From Xenorhabdus koppenhoeferi (GTDB taxonomy: Bacteria > Pseudomonadota > Gammaproteobacteria > Enterobacterales > Enterobacteriaceae): a stretch of DNA of 64,000 nt. Positions 43,737 to 53,045 of this stretch are shown one piece after another. The notes beneath the pieces were generated by a model. The model was given only the letters and a program-made list of their open reading frames with translations. It searched no databases and was not told the DNA's origin. The stretch covers positions 21,636 through 85,635 of the forward strand of contig NZ_FPBJ01000011.1 in NCBI RefSeq assembly GCF_900116635.1. The letters run 5' to 3'. Each line of letters begins with the position of its first letter. Position 1 is the stretch's first letter. The translations under genes and the position numbers were made by a program.

Positions 43737-45093
43737 AAAATATAGTAAGACTGAATTAGATGAGATAACAGCATTTTATGCTCAAGAAGCAGAACAATCT
43801 GTGTTAGGCGGTTTAATGTTGGAGAACGATCGCTGGGACGAAATTACACCCTTGCTAAAATCTGAGGACTTTTTTTCACATCCTCATCGTATAATTTGGC
43901 AAAAAATGTCTGAATTATGTCAGGCTAATTTTCCTATCGATTTAATCACGCTACATAATTCACTTGAAAAATCAGGCCAAGTTGAAAGCGTTGGCGGATT
44001 TGCTTATATCGCGGAGCTTTCAAAAAATACACCTAGCGCAGCTAATATTGTGTATTACGCAGAAATGGTGGCGGCTCGGAGTCGTGCTCGGGGGTTGATG
44101 ACGTTAGGGAAAACTTTGGTTGCTGAGAGTTCTAATCCAAGAACGGATATATTCCAACTCTGTGAACAGACAGAAAAACAATTATTTCTCTTATCAGAAA
44201 AAAGTGTTGGGTCTGAACAACGTACTTTAATGGACTCGTTATCTAACGTTATTAACCAATTAGAAAACGCTTTGGAGGGAAATGGAGTAACAGGAACTCC
44301 TACCGGATTTATCGAACTGGATGAAAAAACCTGTGGATTACAGTCTGGGGATTTAATTTTATTGGGCGCTCGCCCATCTATGGGAAAAACGGCGTTAGCT
44401 TTAGCTATAGCACAAAGTGCCCTTAATAAGGGATCAGTCCAATTTTATAGTATTGAAATGCCTACTGAACAATTAATTCAACGTTTGATTAGCAACTTAG
44501 CCTCCATTCCTCTTGGAAATATACGTAGTGGGCTTCTTGATGATTCAGAGTGGGGGCGTATTGGTGCGGCTATGGAAATTATTTCCAGTTGGCAAGATAA
44601 ATTTGTCATTGACGATACTAGTAATATGACTCCTCCACTGTTACGCACTCGCGCTCGTCGTAATATGCGTAAATTTGGTCAACCTAGCTTGATTATAGTT
44701 GACTATCTGCAACTTATGAGTAGTCCTAATCAAGAAAATCGTACACTAGAAATCAGTGAAATTTCCCGTAATTTAAAGGCATTAGGGAAAGAATTAGGTT
44801 GTCCGGTTCTTGCTCTTTCACAATTAAATCGCCAATTAGCGCAAAGAGGTGATAAACGTCCAGTTAATGGAGATTTACGTGATTCAGGCTCTCTTGAGCA
44901 GGACGCAGATCTGGTTCTCTTTTTATATCGTGATGAGGTTTATAACGAAAATTCATTGGATAAAGGGATCGCTGAAATAATTATTAGTAAACAACGTCAG
45001 GGGCCTTTGGGAACAGTTAAAGTCGGATTTAATGGTGAATACACACGTTTTTGTGATTTTACACATGGATATGATTTAGGGATGCGGGGGTGA
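43726..45093 (+). CDS. dnaB: DnaB-type replicative helicase of ICE-2
   Basis: A 455-residue hexameric helicase. The N-terminal DnaB domain (EQSVLGGLMLENDRWDEI, residues 15-120) is followed by a RecA-like motor with Walker A GARPSMGKTALA, Walker B LIIVDYLQLMS, 'LSQLNRQLAQRGDKRP' and 'DSGSLEQDADLVLFLYRDEVY'. It overlaps parA and precedes parB by 3 bp. ICE-borne copies support autonomous replication of the circular intermediate. Codon usage is AT-rich like the rest of ICE-2. Confidence 0.93.
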   Translation: MKTKKYSKTELDEITAFYAQEAEQSVLGGLMLENDRWDEITPLLKSEDFFSHPHRIIWQKMSELCQANFPIDLITLHNSLEKSGQVESVGGFAYIAELSKNTPSAANIVYYAEMVAARSRARGLMTLGKTLVAESSNPRTDIFQLCEQTEKQLFLLSEKSVGSEQRTLMDSLSNVINQLENALEGNGVTGTPTGFIELDEKTCGLQSGDLILLGARPSMGKTALALAIAQSALNKGSVQFYSIEMPTEQLIQRLISNLASIPLGNIRSGLLDDSEWGRIGAAMEIISSWQDKFVIDDTSNMTPPLLRTRARRNMRKFGQPSLIIVDYLQLMSSPNQENRTLEISEISRNLKALGKELGCPVLALSQLNRQLAQRGDKRPVNGDLRDSGSLEQDADLVLFLYRDEVYNENSLDKGIAEIIISKQRQGPLGTVKVGFNGEYTRFCDFTHGYDLGMRG

Positions 45094-45096
45094 TTT

Positions 45097-46779
45097 GTGA
45101 AAAAACAACTTAAAAATCAATTGGGTGATGCTTTGCTGTTAGGTGGTTATGCAAATAATGAACCTCAACATACCATAGTACCAAAGAGCGAAATGCCGAT
45201 GGTATTGACTCTGGATCAACTTAGCCCCAATCCGGATAACCCCCGCACCAGTCGTAATCCGCGCTTTGACGATATCAAAGCCTCCATCAAAGCCCGTGGG
45301 CTGGATACGGTGCCGAAAGTCACCCGCGATCCGCAAGGCGAGGCGGTATATATTTTCAGCGATGGCGGCAATACCCGCTATCAGATTTTGTCTGAACTGT
45401 GGCAGGAAACTGGGGAGGAGCGGTTTTATCGGGTTCACTGCCTGTTTAAACCGTGGCCCGGGCGTTTGCAGTGCATCATAGGGCACTTAGCCGAAAATGA
45501 TATGCGAGGTGAATTAACGTTTATTGAAAAGGCAAAGGGCGTCTCTAAAGCAAGAACATTGTTTGAAGATAAACTAGATAAAAAAGTGACATTACGTGAG
45601 CTTTCATCATTATTAGATGAAGAAGGGTTTCCTGTTCACTACTCAAGTATCAGTAAAATGGAAGATACGTTGGATTATTTATATCCCTATATGCCTATGT
45701 TATTAGATGAGGGGATGGGAAGAGGGCAAATAGAAACACTTTTATTATTGCGCTCCAACGTTCTGAAAGTAGCTAAACAATTCTTCGATAGTAAAGATGA
45801 TAAAAAATTACTAATTGAAATATTTTCTAGTGTTTGCAATCAATTAGATTCTCCAGAATTATTTTCATTAGATGTATTCCGTGATGAATTAATTGGTGAA
45901 CTAGTTAAGAATTGCCCTCATTCGTCTTTTAATTATGACCGTTGGGTATTCGAATTAGACTCAAAAAAACAAAAAAAAGGTTCAATTGATATAGTTTCCA
46001 TTGAAACATCTCATGTCGAACCTCAAGTTGAAAATATTGAAGTTTATGCTCATAAAAATGACACCTCAAAAATTGAGAGTGTCAGAGCAGATATTCCTGA
46101 AAGTGATGTCCAAAAATTTGAGAATGTTAATTCAGAAGTTATTGAAAGTAATATTTCCGAATTAGAAAAAACTGAATCTTTAATTTCTGAAAGTGACTTA
46201 ACTAAAGTTGATAACTTTCAAAGTAACCCTAAAAAAATTGAAAAAAATTCAACTTTAAATGAGTCTGATTCATCATTTGAGAATATGTCATTAGATACTT
46301 CATTATTGATAAATGAAAGTAGTGAAGATTATATTCCTAAGGTTAGTGAAGTTGTATCCATACAAAACCTATGGCCTATTTCTCCATTATTAGATGATAT
46401 TGAGCATATTCAGAGAGAAGTTTTTCTAAACGCCTTTTCACTTGCAGATAGTTTAGGATTAGGTGAGTTTATTAGTCAAAGTAATTCCAATGTTAAATCA
46501 AGTGGATATCATGTAGTTATGGATGAGAAAAGTTCAGCTTCTTTAGTTGTACTAAAGCTATTATCTGAACATAGTAGCGAAACTTCAGACCAAGTTAAAT
46601 CTAATGTTTTTCATGAAGTATTAATTGGCTCATATGTAGAACAGAAAGAGCCTCTTTTTAATGATGAGCAAGTATTACAACTAATGAAAGTTGTTCGCTT
46701 ATTAAGAAGGCTTCGCGAATTACAAATAAAATCATCAATGAATTTTGATGAGGTAATAAATACTGATGAGTATGCATGA
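45097..46779 (+). CDS. ParB-family partition protein with mosaic DNA composition
   Basis: Encodes 560 residues, GTG start at 45097. Residues 35-110 are the ParB/Srx domain (LDQLSPNPDNPRT, 'SDGGNTRYQILSELW'); a helix-turn-helix follows at 150-210 (LRELSSLLDEEGFPVHYSSI). From ~300 to 430 is a long disordered linker rich in E, S and N with a loose repeated 'ESDxxKxE' pattern, then a C-terminal helical domain. The DNA for about 45,210-45,490 is distinctly GC-rich with different codon choice, between AT-rich flanks, indicating replacement by recombination with another ICE. It overlaps the next gene by 14 bp. Confidence 0.85.
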   Translation: MKKQLKNQLGDALLLGGYANNEPQHTIVPKSEMPMVLTLDQLSPNPDNPRTSRNPRFDDIKASIKARGLDTVPKVTRDPQGEAVYIFSDGGNTRYQILSELWQETGEERFYRVHCLFKPWPGRLQCIIGHLAENDMRGELTFIEKAKGVSKARTLFEDKLDKKVTLRELSSLLDEEGFPVHYSSISKMEDTLDYLYPYMPMLLDEGMGRGQIETLLLLRSNVLKVAKQFFDSKDDKKLLIEIFSSVCNQLDSPELFSLDVFRDELIGELVKNCPHSSFNYDRWVFELDSKKQKKGSIDIVSIETSHVEPQVENIEVYAHKNDTSKIESVRADIPESDVQKFENVNSEVIESNISELEKTESLISESDLTKVDNFQSNPKKIEKNSTLNESDSSFENMSLDTSLLINESSEDYIPKVSEVVSIQNLWPISPLLDDIEHIQREVFLNAFSLADSLGLGEFISQSNSNVKSSGYHVVMDEKSSASLVVLKLLSEHSSETSDQVKSNVFHEVLIGSYVEQKEPLFNDEQVLQLMKVVRLLRRLRELQIKSSMNFDEVINTDEYA

Positions 46780-47377
46780 GAGCGAATTACAGTACTTGAA
46801 GCGCCTCGTTGATAAGTTGCCGTCTCCTAAAGGAGGGCGGCATAAAAAATATGATGATCAAAATGAGTTGAGACAACTTGTTCTTTTAATACGTGAATTT
46901 CAATCAGTTTCTATGAGAAATTTTCAACAAGAAATTTTTTATTCGCGTGTAAATGGAGTAGTTAAATACGCTGCTGATTGGAAACTCTTATTAATGCTGG
47001 GTTCACAAGTCACAGGAACGGGGTTTATTTTTCAGAAAAACGAATATTCTAATAATTTGATTGATATTGTTTTTTATGGATTAGACCAACGATCAGCAGT
47101 AGCGCAATTGCTTTTTATTGAGCTGAAAAATCGGTTTAGATTAGCAATCTCTAGGCATTTAAGACGGAATTTAGAAATAGAGCGAGAAATATATCCTACT
47201 GTCTCACCTTATTTGATCAAGAAACAGATGAAACATTCCTTTTGTGTGCAGTGGATTTATGAGTTATGGCAGGAGTTATATCCTCTAAAACTGCACCAAG
47301 ATGAAATCAACCAAATGAATGACTGGAAAATTGAATTTTATGGTCATTCTGTCGTTGGTTTTCAGATTGGAGAATAA
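46766..47377 (+). CDS. ICE core protein of unknown function
   Basis: Encodes 203 residues and overlaps parB. No catalytic motif was recognised. It opens with a short basic region (KLPSPKGGRHKKYDD) and is otherwise mixed helical with 'LLMLGSQVTGTGF' and 'ELKNRFRLAISRHLRRNLEIE'. It sits in the slot between ParB and DUF2857 that is filled by a conserved replication-associated protein in SPI-7-like islands. I assign it to that core set on position only. Confidence 0.6.
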   Translation: MSMHESELQYLKRLVDKLPSPKGGRHKKYDDQNELRQLVLLIREFQSVSMRNFQQEIFYSRVNGVVKYAADWKLLLMLGSQVTGTGFIFQKNEYSNNLIDIVFYGLDQRSAVAQLLFIELKNRFRLAISRHLRRNLEIEREIYPTVSPYLIKKQMKHSFCVQWIYELWQELYPLKLHQDEINQMNDWKIEFYGHSVVGFQIGE

Positions 47378-47382
47378 CATAG

Positions 47383-47973
47383 ATGGCTAAAAAATCATCA
47401 TTATCAGGTAATGGTTTATTAACAGATCTGGTTATGGAAATAAAGTCTGGTAGTTTGCGGCGTTGTGAATCGTTAGGGTTAAGCCAAGAAGAAATTAGAA
47501 TGCTAAATAATCTTAACATTGAAGATTTACATTATTTATCAAACTGCTCTGTATCAGTTATCACATATCAAATTCATCATGAAAATTTACATCTACTTCT
47601 CGAACATTCGCGGGTAGAACAGGAACGAAATCAGTGTATTGAAAGGGCACTGGCATTAGGTGCGTCAACAGAAATGATGAATCATTATTTTGGATTATTT
47701 CCTATTGATGTCAGTACTCGTAGGCGATTAGCTGGATTACGAGTATCTGTAGGACGCGCGTCAAATTTGAGAGAAAAAGATATTGAAATAATTTGGCAGC
47801 GTTGGCAGAAAGCTGAATTTCCAAATGTAGACAGCTCTGAAGGGTTAGAATTGATGATGCTGTTAGCGGAAGAACTTGAAGTGTCGCTAACCTCTACTTG
47901 GAATTTGGTTCAAGGGATTCTAAATCCGTCCCATATCAAGAAGCGTTCATCAAAGCGCGTTGTAAGGAGTTAA
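47383..47973 (+). CDS. DUF2857 ICE replication-region protein
   Basis: A 196-residue protein that matches DUF2857: LTDLVMEIKSGSLRRCESLG at the N-terminus, 'IERALALGASTEMMNHYFGL' in the middle and 'RRRLAGLRVSVGR...' leading to IIWQRWQK. The family is restricted to SPI-7/PAPI-type islands, always between the ParB and STY4528-like genes. Function is unknown, but it is presumed to be DNA-associated. The stop is 3 bp before the next small gene's start, so they form one transcription unit. Confidence 0.85.
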   Translation: MAKKSSLSGNGLLTDLVMEIKSGSLRRCESLGLSQEEIRMLNNLNIEDLHYLSNCSVSVITYQIHHENLHLLLEHSRVEQERNQCIERALALGASTEMMNHYFGLFPIDVSTRRRLAGLRVSVGRASNLREKDIEIIWQRWQKAEFPNVDSSEGLELMMLLAEELEVSLTSTWNLVQGILNPSHIKKRSSKRVVRS

Positions 47974-47975
47974 AT

Positions 47976-48215
47976 ATGATGATTTGTCATTCTCGAACTC
48001 CTGAAAAAATAATGAGTAAAGCAAAAATGCAATTGAATCGCTTCAAACAGGGAGAACGTATATCCCGTAAGGTGAAGTGTACAGGTAAACAGAAAGGGGC
48101 ATATTCAACATTAAAAATAAATGTAGGGGCTTTTTGGCGCTTGTTAAGTCGTGATGCGGGAAAGAATTGGGAATTGATGACGCATGAACGTTATAACAAG
48201 GAAATTCTTAAATAA
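47976..48215 (+). CDS. Small basic ICE protein
   Basis: Encodes 79 residues from ATG 47976, with AAGGAG 6 nt upstream; the longer in-frame version beginning inside DUF2857 is rejected. Highly basic (MSKAKMQLNRFKQGERISRKV), then 'YSTLKINVGAFWRLLSRDAGKNWELMTHE'. The size and core resemble ParE/RelE-like folds, but no antitoxin partner is present. It is followed by a strong bidirectional terminator, so it ends the parA-dnaB-parB operon. Confidence 0.6.
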   Translation: MMICHSRTPEKIMSKAKMQLNRFKQGERISRKVKCTGKQKGAYSTLKINVGAFWRLLSRDAGKNWELMTHERYNKEILK

Positions 48216-48222
48216 TAAAGAA

Positions 48223-48266
48223 GTCGTTTTTTCCTGCGCCTTCGATAGGGCGCAGAAAAAAAACGA
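48223..48266. terminator. Bidirectional terminator after the partition operon
   Basis: CGTTTTTTCCTGCGCC (48225-48240) faces GGGCGCAGAAAAAAAACG (48248-48265), a GC-rich stem flanked by complementary T and A runs. It can end transcription from either side. Confidence 0.85.
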
Positions 48267-48302
48267 TTTAACTTATGAATCATTAAGCAGTATAGGTGGT
48301 AT

Positions 48303-49562
48303 ATGGCGGTTACAACTGAAGGCTTGATTAGTTTCACATTAGAAAAAATGCAGCAGAGATTAACCTCTCAGGATGCTGTTACATCAGGGACGATAAAATC
48401 AGTACAAAGCGGGTTAATTTATGCGGGTAATATTCATGATTCTATACCACGACAATTATTATTGGATAGCCGTCTATCACCTATTGATAAAGTAACATGG
48501 ATGATGATTCGTTTATACGCTCTTCAAAATGAAGGGGCGATTTTCCCTACATATGACGAATTGCAATTGCAATTAGCATCCCCTAATAGTGGAAAAGCAT
48601 CAAGAGAAACTGTAAGTAGAGTGCTTCTTATGCTACGGATCACTGGGTGGTTGAGTTTATGCAAAAGGGTACGGGATAGTTCTGGTTGCATACGTGGAAA
48701 TATTTATATGCAGCATGATGAACCTATTAGTGCATTTGATGCAGAAACATTAGATCCGTATTGGTTAGATACGTTAGAACGAGCCGCCTGTGAGAATAAG
48801 AATAAAAGTATACAAACTACAGCTATAAATACTCTACAGGAAGTAAGAAATGATCCTCTTATGAAACATCAACATTCCCGGATAAAAATAATTGAGAATC
48901 GTTTAGGTGTTATTCAGACTCCTCAGCAACTAGCAACAGAGCAGGAACAGAATATTAATATCTCATATTCTGAGATATTACCTCCAACAGAAAATCGAAC
49001 TAAGGAAAAAACGCTACAAAAAACACTTGGTTCGAATTTAGAACTAAGTAAATCACAGCTTAGTTCGAATTCCGAACTAAGCTATAAATCAATGAGTTAC
49101 AGTGAGTTAGAAAAATCGAACCACTACGTACGTAATATTACACATAGTGTAAAAGAAACGTACGTATCTGAAGATGATTTGTTTTTTTCAGATACATTAA
49201 GTAGCCGTATGAGTGAGAAAGATAATTCCATGTTATTGGAGCAGTTAGTTCAACTATCTGTTCCTATTGAGCAAAAAAAATCCATTTTAGAACAATTAGA
49301 GTCAGGGGTAGCTTCTGGTACTGTTAAAAATATTGTGGCCTATGGATTAACGTTATTGAAATCAGCCAGAGAGGGGCGCTATTCATATTCTCATATGGAA
49401 AAAGTGAATAGAAATAAAAAAATACAGAAGACACAGAAAACACAGAAAATTAAAGTTGACGAACTTCAGGAAACTAAAGAGAGAAAAGCTACTCCTAATC
49501 ATGAAAGAATTAAAGAACAAATTTTTGACATTAAGAAAAAATTATCGGGTTTGGGTAATTAA
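48303..49562 (+). CDS. STY4528-family pathogenicity-island replication protein
   Basis: Encodes 419 residues. The N-terminal ~150 residues contain a winged-helix domain (DSIPRQLLLDSRLSPIDKVTWM, LQLASPNSGKASRETVSRVLLMLR), the signature of STY4528-like replication proteins of SPI-7-type ICEs. A long charged, low-complexity middle (ENRTKEKTLQKTL..., repeated 'SNxELS') and a Lys-rich C-terminus follow. It likely binds the ICE replication origin. It has its own promoter after the terminator. The DNA after its stop contains two TGTTTC/GAAACA palindromes. Confidence 0.85.
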   Translation: MAVTTEGLISFTLEKMQQRLTSQDAVTSGTIKSVQSGLIYAGNIHDSIPRQLLLDSRLSPIDKVTWMMIRLYALQNEGAIFPTYDELQLQLASPNSGKASRETVSRVLLMLRITGWLSLCKRVRDSSGCIRGNIYMQHDEPISAFDAETLDPYWLDTLERAACENKNKSIQTTAINTLQEVRNDPLMKHQHSRIKIIENRLGVIQTPQQLATEQEQNINISYSEILPPTENRTKEKTLQKTLGSNLELSKSQLSSNSELSYKSMSYSELEKSNHYVRNITHSVKETYVSEDDLFFSDTLSSRMSEKDNSMLLEQLVQLSVPIEQKKSILEQLESGVASGTVKNIVAYGLTLLKSAREGRYSYSHMEKVNRNKKIQKTQKTQKIKVDELQETKERKATPNHERIKEQIFDIKKKLSGLGN

Positions 49563-49569
49563 AAATACA

Positions 49570-49586
49570 TGTTTCCCCCAGAAACA
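49570..49586. repeat. TGTTTC-N5-GAAACA palindrome
   Basis: TGTTTCCCCCAGAAACA lies 8 bp after the STY4528-type stop. It differs at one position from the two 17-mers at 63332 and 63707. Confidence 0.6.
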
Positions 49587-49640
49587 AGACTGAAAATTTT
49601 ATTTTCTGGAAAAAGACTTTTTTATTGAGAAAAAAATAAA

Positions 49641-49663
49641 TGTTTCTAAAATTTTTAGAAACA
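49641..49663. repeat. TGTTTC-N11-GAAACA hairpin
   Basis: TGTTTCTAAAA (49641-49651) and TTTTAGAAACA nearby give a long palindrome with the same arms as the 17-mers, 30 bp before the TIGR03761 gene. It is a possible operator or terminator. Confidence 0.55.
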
Positions 49664-49693
49664 AGGTTAATTTATTAATGATGGGTAACTATT

Positions 49694-50395
49694 ATGATTG
49701 ATACTAATAAAGAGACAACTGCTAATAAAAAGTCAGCGGGTGCATTGAAATCTACATTTACCCTTGCGCTTCATACAAATTACGCTATTAAGTTATGGGA
49801 AGGAAGAAAAAATAATGATGGTAAGAAGAAAAGTAAATGGTCAATTATTGGAATTCCTGTTTTTATAAAAATGGCTTCTCGTATACATGGGGATTCATTA
49901 CAAAATAACCCATTTGCTGACATGATTCTGTGGAGATTGGAAAAATCATTGAATGAAAGCAGCAAAATTATTGAAAATGAATTAGATAAAGCGGGGAAGT
50001 GGTTAGCAAATTTGCCTAACCAGATACATGTTTCTGATGTTATGTCTGAATCACCCCTTAATTTGGAAATTTTTAGCCGAACACCATTAGGTTATAGATG
50101 TGTCTGGTTACTGGTAGGTTTTGATCAATTGGCAATGAAAACATTGCAAGCATATCACTATGGGCTTATCTCCAGCAAAAAACGAGACGAAGTATTAAGT
50201 GGATCCGGTCATAGAGTACGTCAAGCTTTTGGTGTGGTTACTCTTTACCGTAGTTTTCCAATATCTCGGATTGGCTTGGACGTTGAGAGCGAAGAATATA
50301 AGGCAGCAGTAAAAATAATGGGTGATTTAGATCACGGCATTTTGAAGGGATCTAGACGTTCGTCTTTTTCTCCTCCCTTAGCTGCTTTAAAGTAG
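49694..50395 (+). CDS. ICE protein, TIGR03761 (PFL_4669) family
   Basis: A 233-residue protein matching TIGR03761: LALHTNYAIKLWEGRK at the N-terminus, 'NPFADMILWRLEKSL', 'IFSRTPLGYRCVWLLVGFDQ' and 'GSGHRVRQAFGVVTLYRSF'. It is a conserved member of the replication/regulation region of SPI-7-like elements with no known activity. The upstream region carries the TGTTTC hairpin; a lipoprotein gene follows 38 bp later. Confidence 0.85.
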   Translation: MIDTNKETTANKKSAGALKSTFTLALHTNYAIKLWEGRKNNDGKKKSKWSIIGIPVFIKMASRIHGDSLQNNPFADMILWRLEKSLNESSKIIENELDKAGKWLANLPNQIHVSDVMSESPLNLEIFSRTPLGYRCVWLLVGFDQLAMKTLQAYHYGLISSKKRDEVLSGSGHRVRQAFGVVTLYRSFPISRIGLDVESEEYKAAVKIMGDLDHGILKGSRRSSFSPPLAALK

Positions 50396-50433
50396 TGGCA
50401 TATTAATTTCTATTAACTAAATGAGGAATGGTT

Positions 50434-50982
50434 ATGTCTCTTTATAAGTTTTTTGTTCCTGTTTCTATAATTTTTCTGTCTGGTTGTGCGGGAACGAACT
50501 TTGCTGAAATGAATAAAAAAATTAGTGACTTGGGATTATCCATAACTCAAGGTTCGACTGAAGCTGATAGTGGGATGCCAAGATTAACTCCTACAGTTAG
50601 CAAAAAGCGTAGTGATCGGCAATATGAAATCACTACTTTGGTTGATGTAGATACAGCAGCAGCCAGAATCCGCCATTTTTATAAATTTGTGTCTAAAGAT
50701 GAGTGGGATTCGTTGAAGAATAGCGGAAATACCCAAGATCAATGGACATTAAGTTCTATAAACGCTTCTGGATATACATGGGAATCAACCCCAGGTAGTT
50801 ATTACAGCATGGGGAAAAATTGGAATGAAAATGATCATTTGAATATTAAATTGGAAAAAAATGGCAAAGGAACGCTGATGTTCATCACTTATAGTTCCGC
50901 TAACCCTGAACATCTGACTGATAAATATTTAAAACGTCTTTTTAAACAAATTAATGATGTTGCAATTGGTAAAGTTCGATAA
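50434..50982 (+). CDS. Lipoprotein of ICE-2
   Basis: Encodes 182 residues. ATG 50434 is chosen because GAGGA (50421-50425) spaces well to it. Lipobox LSGC at residues ~17-20 (MSLYKFFVPVSIIFLSGC) predicts lipid anchoring. The mature part is soluble (VDVDTAAARIRHFYKFVS, then NASGYTWESTPGSYYSMG), resembling other outer-membrane-type accessory lipoproteins. It is not found among the core transfer families I recognise; it could act in surface exclusion or envelope integrity. Placed directly before topB. Confidence 0.65.
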   Translation: MSLYKFFVPVSIIFLSGCAGTNFAEMNKKISDLGLSITQGSTEADSGMPRLTPTVSKKRSDRQYEITTLVDVDTAAARIRHFYKFVSKDEWDSLKNSGNTQDQWTLSSINASGYTWESTPGSYYSMGKNWNENDHLNIKLEKNGKGTLMFITYSSANPEHLTDKYLKRLFKQINDVAIGKVR

Positions 50983-51008
50983 TTTTTAATCACAAATAAG
51001 GAATTGCT

Positions 51009-53045
51009 ATGCGTCTTTTTTTATGTGAGAAACCATCTCAAGGTAAAGATATTGCAAAAGTTTTGGGTGCAAATTCAAAAAAAGATGGCTTTTATGAAGG
51101 TGCTGGTATTGTTGTTACATGGGCTAGAGGACATTTGTTAGAAAATGCGTCTCCTGATGCTTATGGTGAGCAATTTGGTGTTCCTTGGAGAAAAGACGTT
51201 TTACCTATTATTCCAACTCAATGGAAGATGGTAGTAAAAAAAGACGTTGTAGCGATGTTTAAGACTATATCGCAATTATTAAAAAAAGCATCTTCCGTTG
51301 TTATAGCTACGGATGCTGACAGAGAAGGAGAGGTTATAGCTAGGGAAATATTGGATATGTGTAAATATAAAGGCCCTATCCAACGCCTTTGGCTATCGGC
51401 ATTGGATGATGCAAGTATTCATCAAGCTATCGGGGCAATGTTACCAGGTGAAAAAACCGAAGCACTTTATTTGGCAGGTTTAGGGCGCTCTCGGGCTGAT
51501 TGGCTGATTGGTATGAATATGACTCGCTTTTTTTCAATAAAAGCCAGAGATCAAGCTTATTCAGGGGTATTATCCGTGGGACGAGTTCAAACGCCCACAT
51601 TAGCTTTAGTGGTTCAACGGGATCGCGAAATATCTCAATTTGTTTCAAAGCCGTATTGGCAAGTTAAGGCATTATTGCAGCATTTAGGAATTCATTTTAC
51701 TGCAACATGGATTCCTGCTAAACAGTATTGTGATGATGAAAAACGCTGTATTCAATTGCCTGCTGCAAAATCTGCTATTCAATTATGTCAGCAAGCTGGG
51801 CTTGCAAAAGTTTGTGAAGTTCAGCAAAAACGCGAGAAACATTCCCCACCATTGGTTTTTGATTTAGGTACTTTGCAACAAGTAGCATCGAAAAAATGGG
51901 GCTTAGGTGCTAAACAAGTGTTAGAAATCGCGCAAAGTTTGTATGAAAAACATAAAGCTACTACTTATCCTCGTACAGACTGTGGCTACTTACCTATATC
52001 AATGAGAGCAGAAATCTTTCAGGTACTACAAGCATTAGAAAAAAGTGATCCTTCTTTATCTCTGTTGTTGCCTAAATTGGATACGGAATTAGTGTCACGA
52101 GTTTGGAACGATAAGAAAATAACTGCACACCACGGTATTATCCCAACTAAGCAACCTCCTGTATTGTCTGCAATGAGTACAGAAGAACGCCAATTATATG
52201 AATTGATCCGAACATATTATTTAGCTCAATTTTTACCAGTACAAGAAGTTGATATTACAACAATTCATTTTGATATAAGGGGACAACTTTTCGTTTCCCG
52301 AGGAAATGTTGAAATTATTCAAGGCTGGAAGACTCTGTTCTCGAACGGCAATGAAGAAGAAGGCAGTGAAGAAGAATCAGAATCGGTGAAACTTCCTGCT
52401 TTGTCTCATGGAGAACAATGTGTTGTCAAAAATGGGGAACTCAAGCAACTGGAAACAAAACCCCCTCAGCACTACACTGATGGAACATTAATTGCGGCTA
52501 TGAAAAATGCTGCTGCATTTGTCACTGATCCAGCACTCAAGAAGGTTTTAAAAGAGAATGCGGGGTTAGGAACGGAGGCAACTCGGGCAGGAATAATTAC
52601 TACATTGGAAGAACGACAATTTTTGCACCGCCAGAAGAAACATTTGTTAGCAACTGACATTGGGTGTCAACTAATTGATGCGTTACCTACTGTCGTAACT
52701 AATCCTGGTATGACTGCACTGTGGGAACAAGCGTTGGAAAGTGTGGCGGATGGAAGATTGCCTTTGACTACGTTCATAGAAAAGCAGAAGGCTTGGCTTC
52801 ACCATTTGTTAGAAAAAACATGTGATGTACCTTTAAAATTGAATTTGCCACCGATGCCAAATTGTCCAAAATGTCAGGGTAAAATGGTACTGCGTGAGGG
52901 TAAAAAAGGTCGTTTTTGGAGTTGTCAGTGTTATCCTGATTGTGATGGTATAATTTCTTTATCTACGCCAAACAAGGAAAAAATGTCTAATTTTCAATCA
53001 GGAAAAAAGAAAAAGGGTAAAGATATGAAGACTCTTTTTTCATGA
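51009..53045 (+). CDS. topB: DNA topoisomerase III of ICE-2
   Basis: A 678-residue type IA topoisomerase: Toprim domain (MRLFLCEKPSQGKDIAKVLG, ATDADREGEVIAREIL), the cleavage/religation domain with active-site Tyr in TYPRTDCGYLP, 'LTAHHGIIPT'-like TAHHGIIPTKQPP, and a C-terminal Zn-ribbon (CPKCQGKMVLREGKKGRFWSC, CYPDC, split). ICEs of this family carry their own TopB to process replication or transfer intermediates. Length is normal and motifs are complete. A noncoding region of about 1 kb follows. Confidence 0.95.
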   Translation: MRLFLCEKPSQGKDIAKVLGANSKKDGFYEGAGIVVTWARGHLLENASPDAYGEQFGVPWRKDVLPIIPTQWKMVVKKDVVAMFKTISQLLKKASSVVIATDADREGEVIAREILDMCKYKGPIQRLWLSALDDASIHQAIGAMLPGEKTEALYLAGLGRSRADWLIGMNMTRFFSIKARDQAYSGVLSVGRVQTPTLALVVQRDREISQFVSKPYWQVKALLQHLGIHFTATWIPAKQYCDDEKRCIQLPAAKSAIQLCQQAGLAKVCEVQQKREKHSPPLVFDLGTLQQVASKKWGLGAKQVLEIAQSLYEKHKATTYPRTDCGYLPISMRAEIFQVLQALEKSDPSLSLLLPKLDTELVSRVWNDKKITAHHGIIPTKQPPVLSAMSTEERQLYELIRTYYLAQFLPVQEVDITTIHFDIRGQLFVSRGNVEIIQGWKTLFSNGNEEEGSEEESESVKLPALSHGEQCVVKNGELKQLETKPPQHYTDGTLIAAMKNAAAFVTDPALKKVLKENAGLGTEATRAGIITTLEERQFLHRQKKHLLATDIGCQLIDALPTVVTNPGMTALWEQALESVADGRLPLTTFIEKQKAWLHHLLEKTCDVPLKLNLPPMPNCPKCQGKMVLREGKKGRFWSCQCYPDCDGIISLSTPNKEKMSNFQSGKKKKGKDMKTLFS

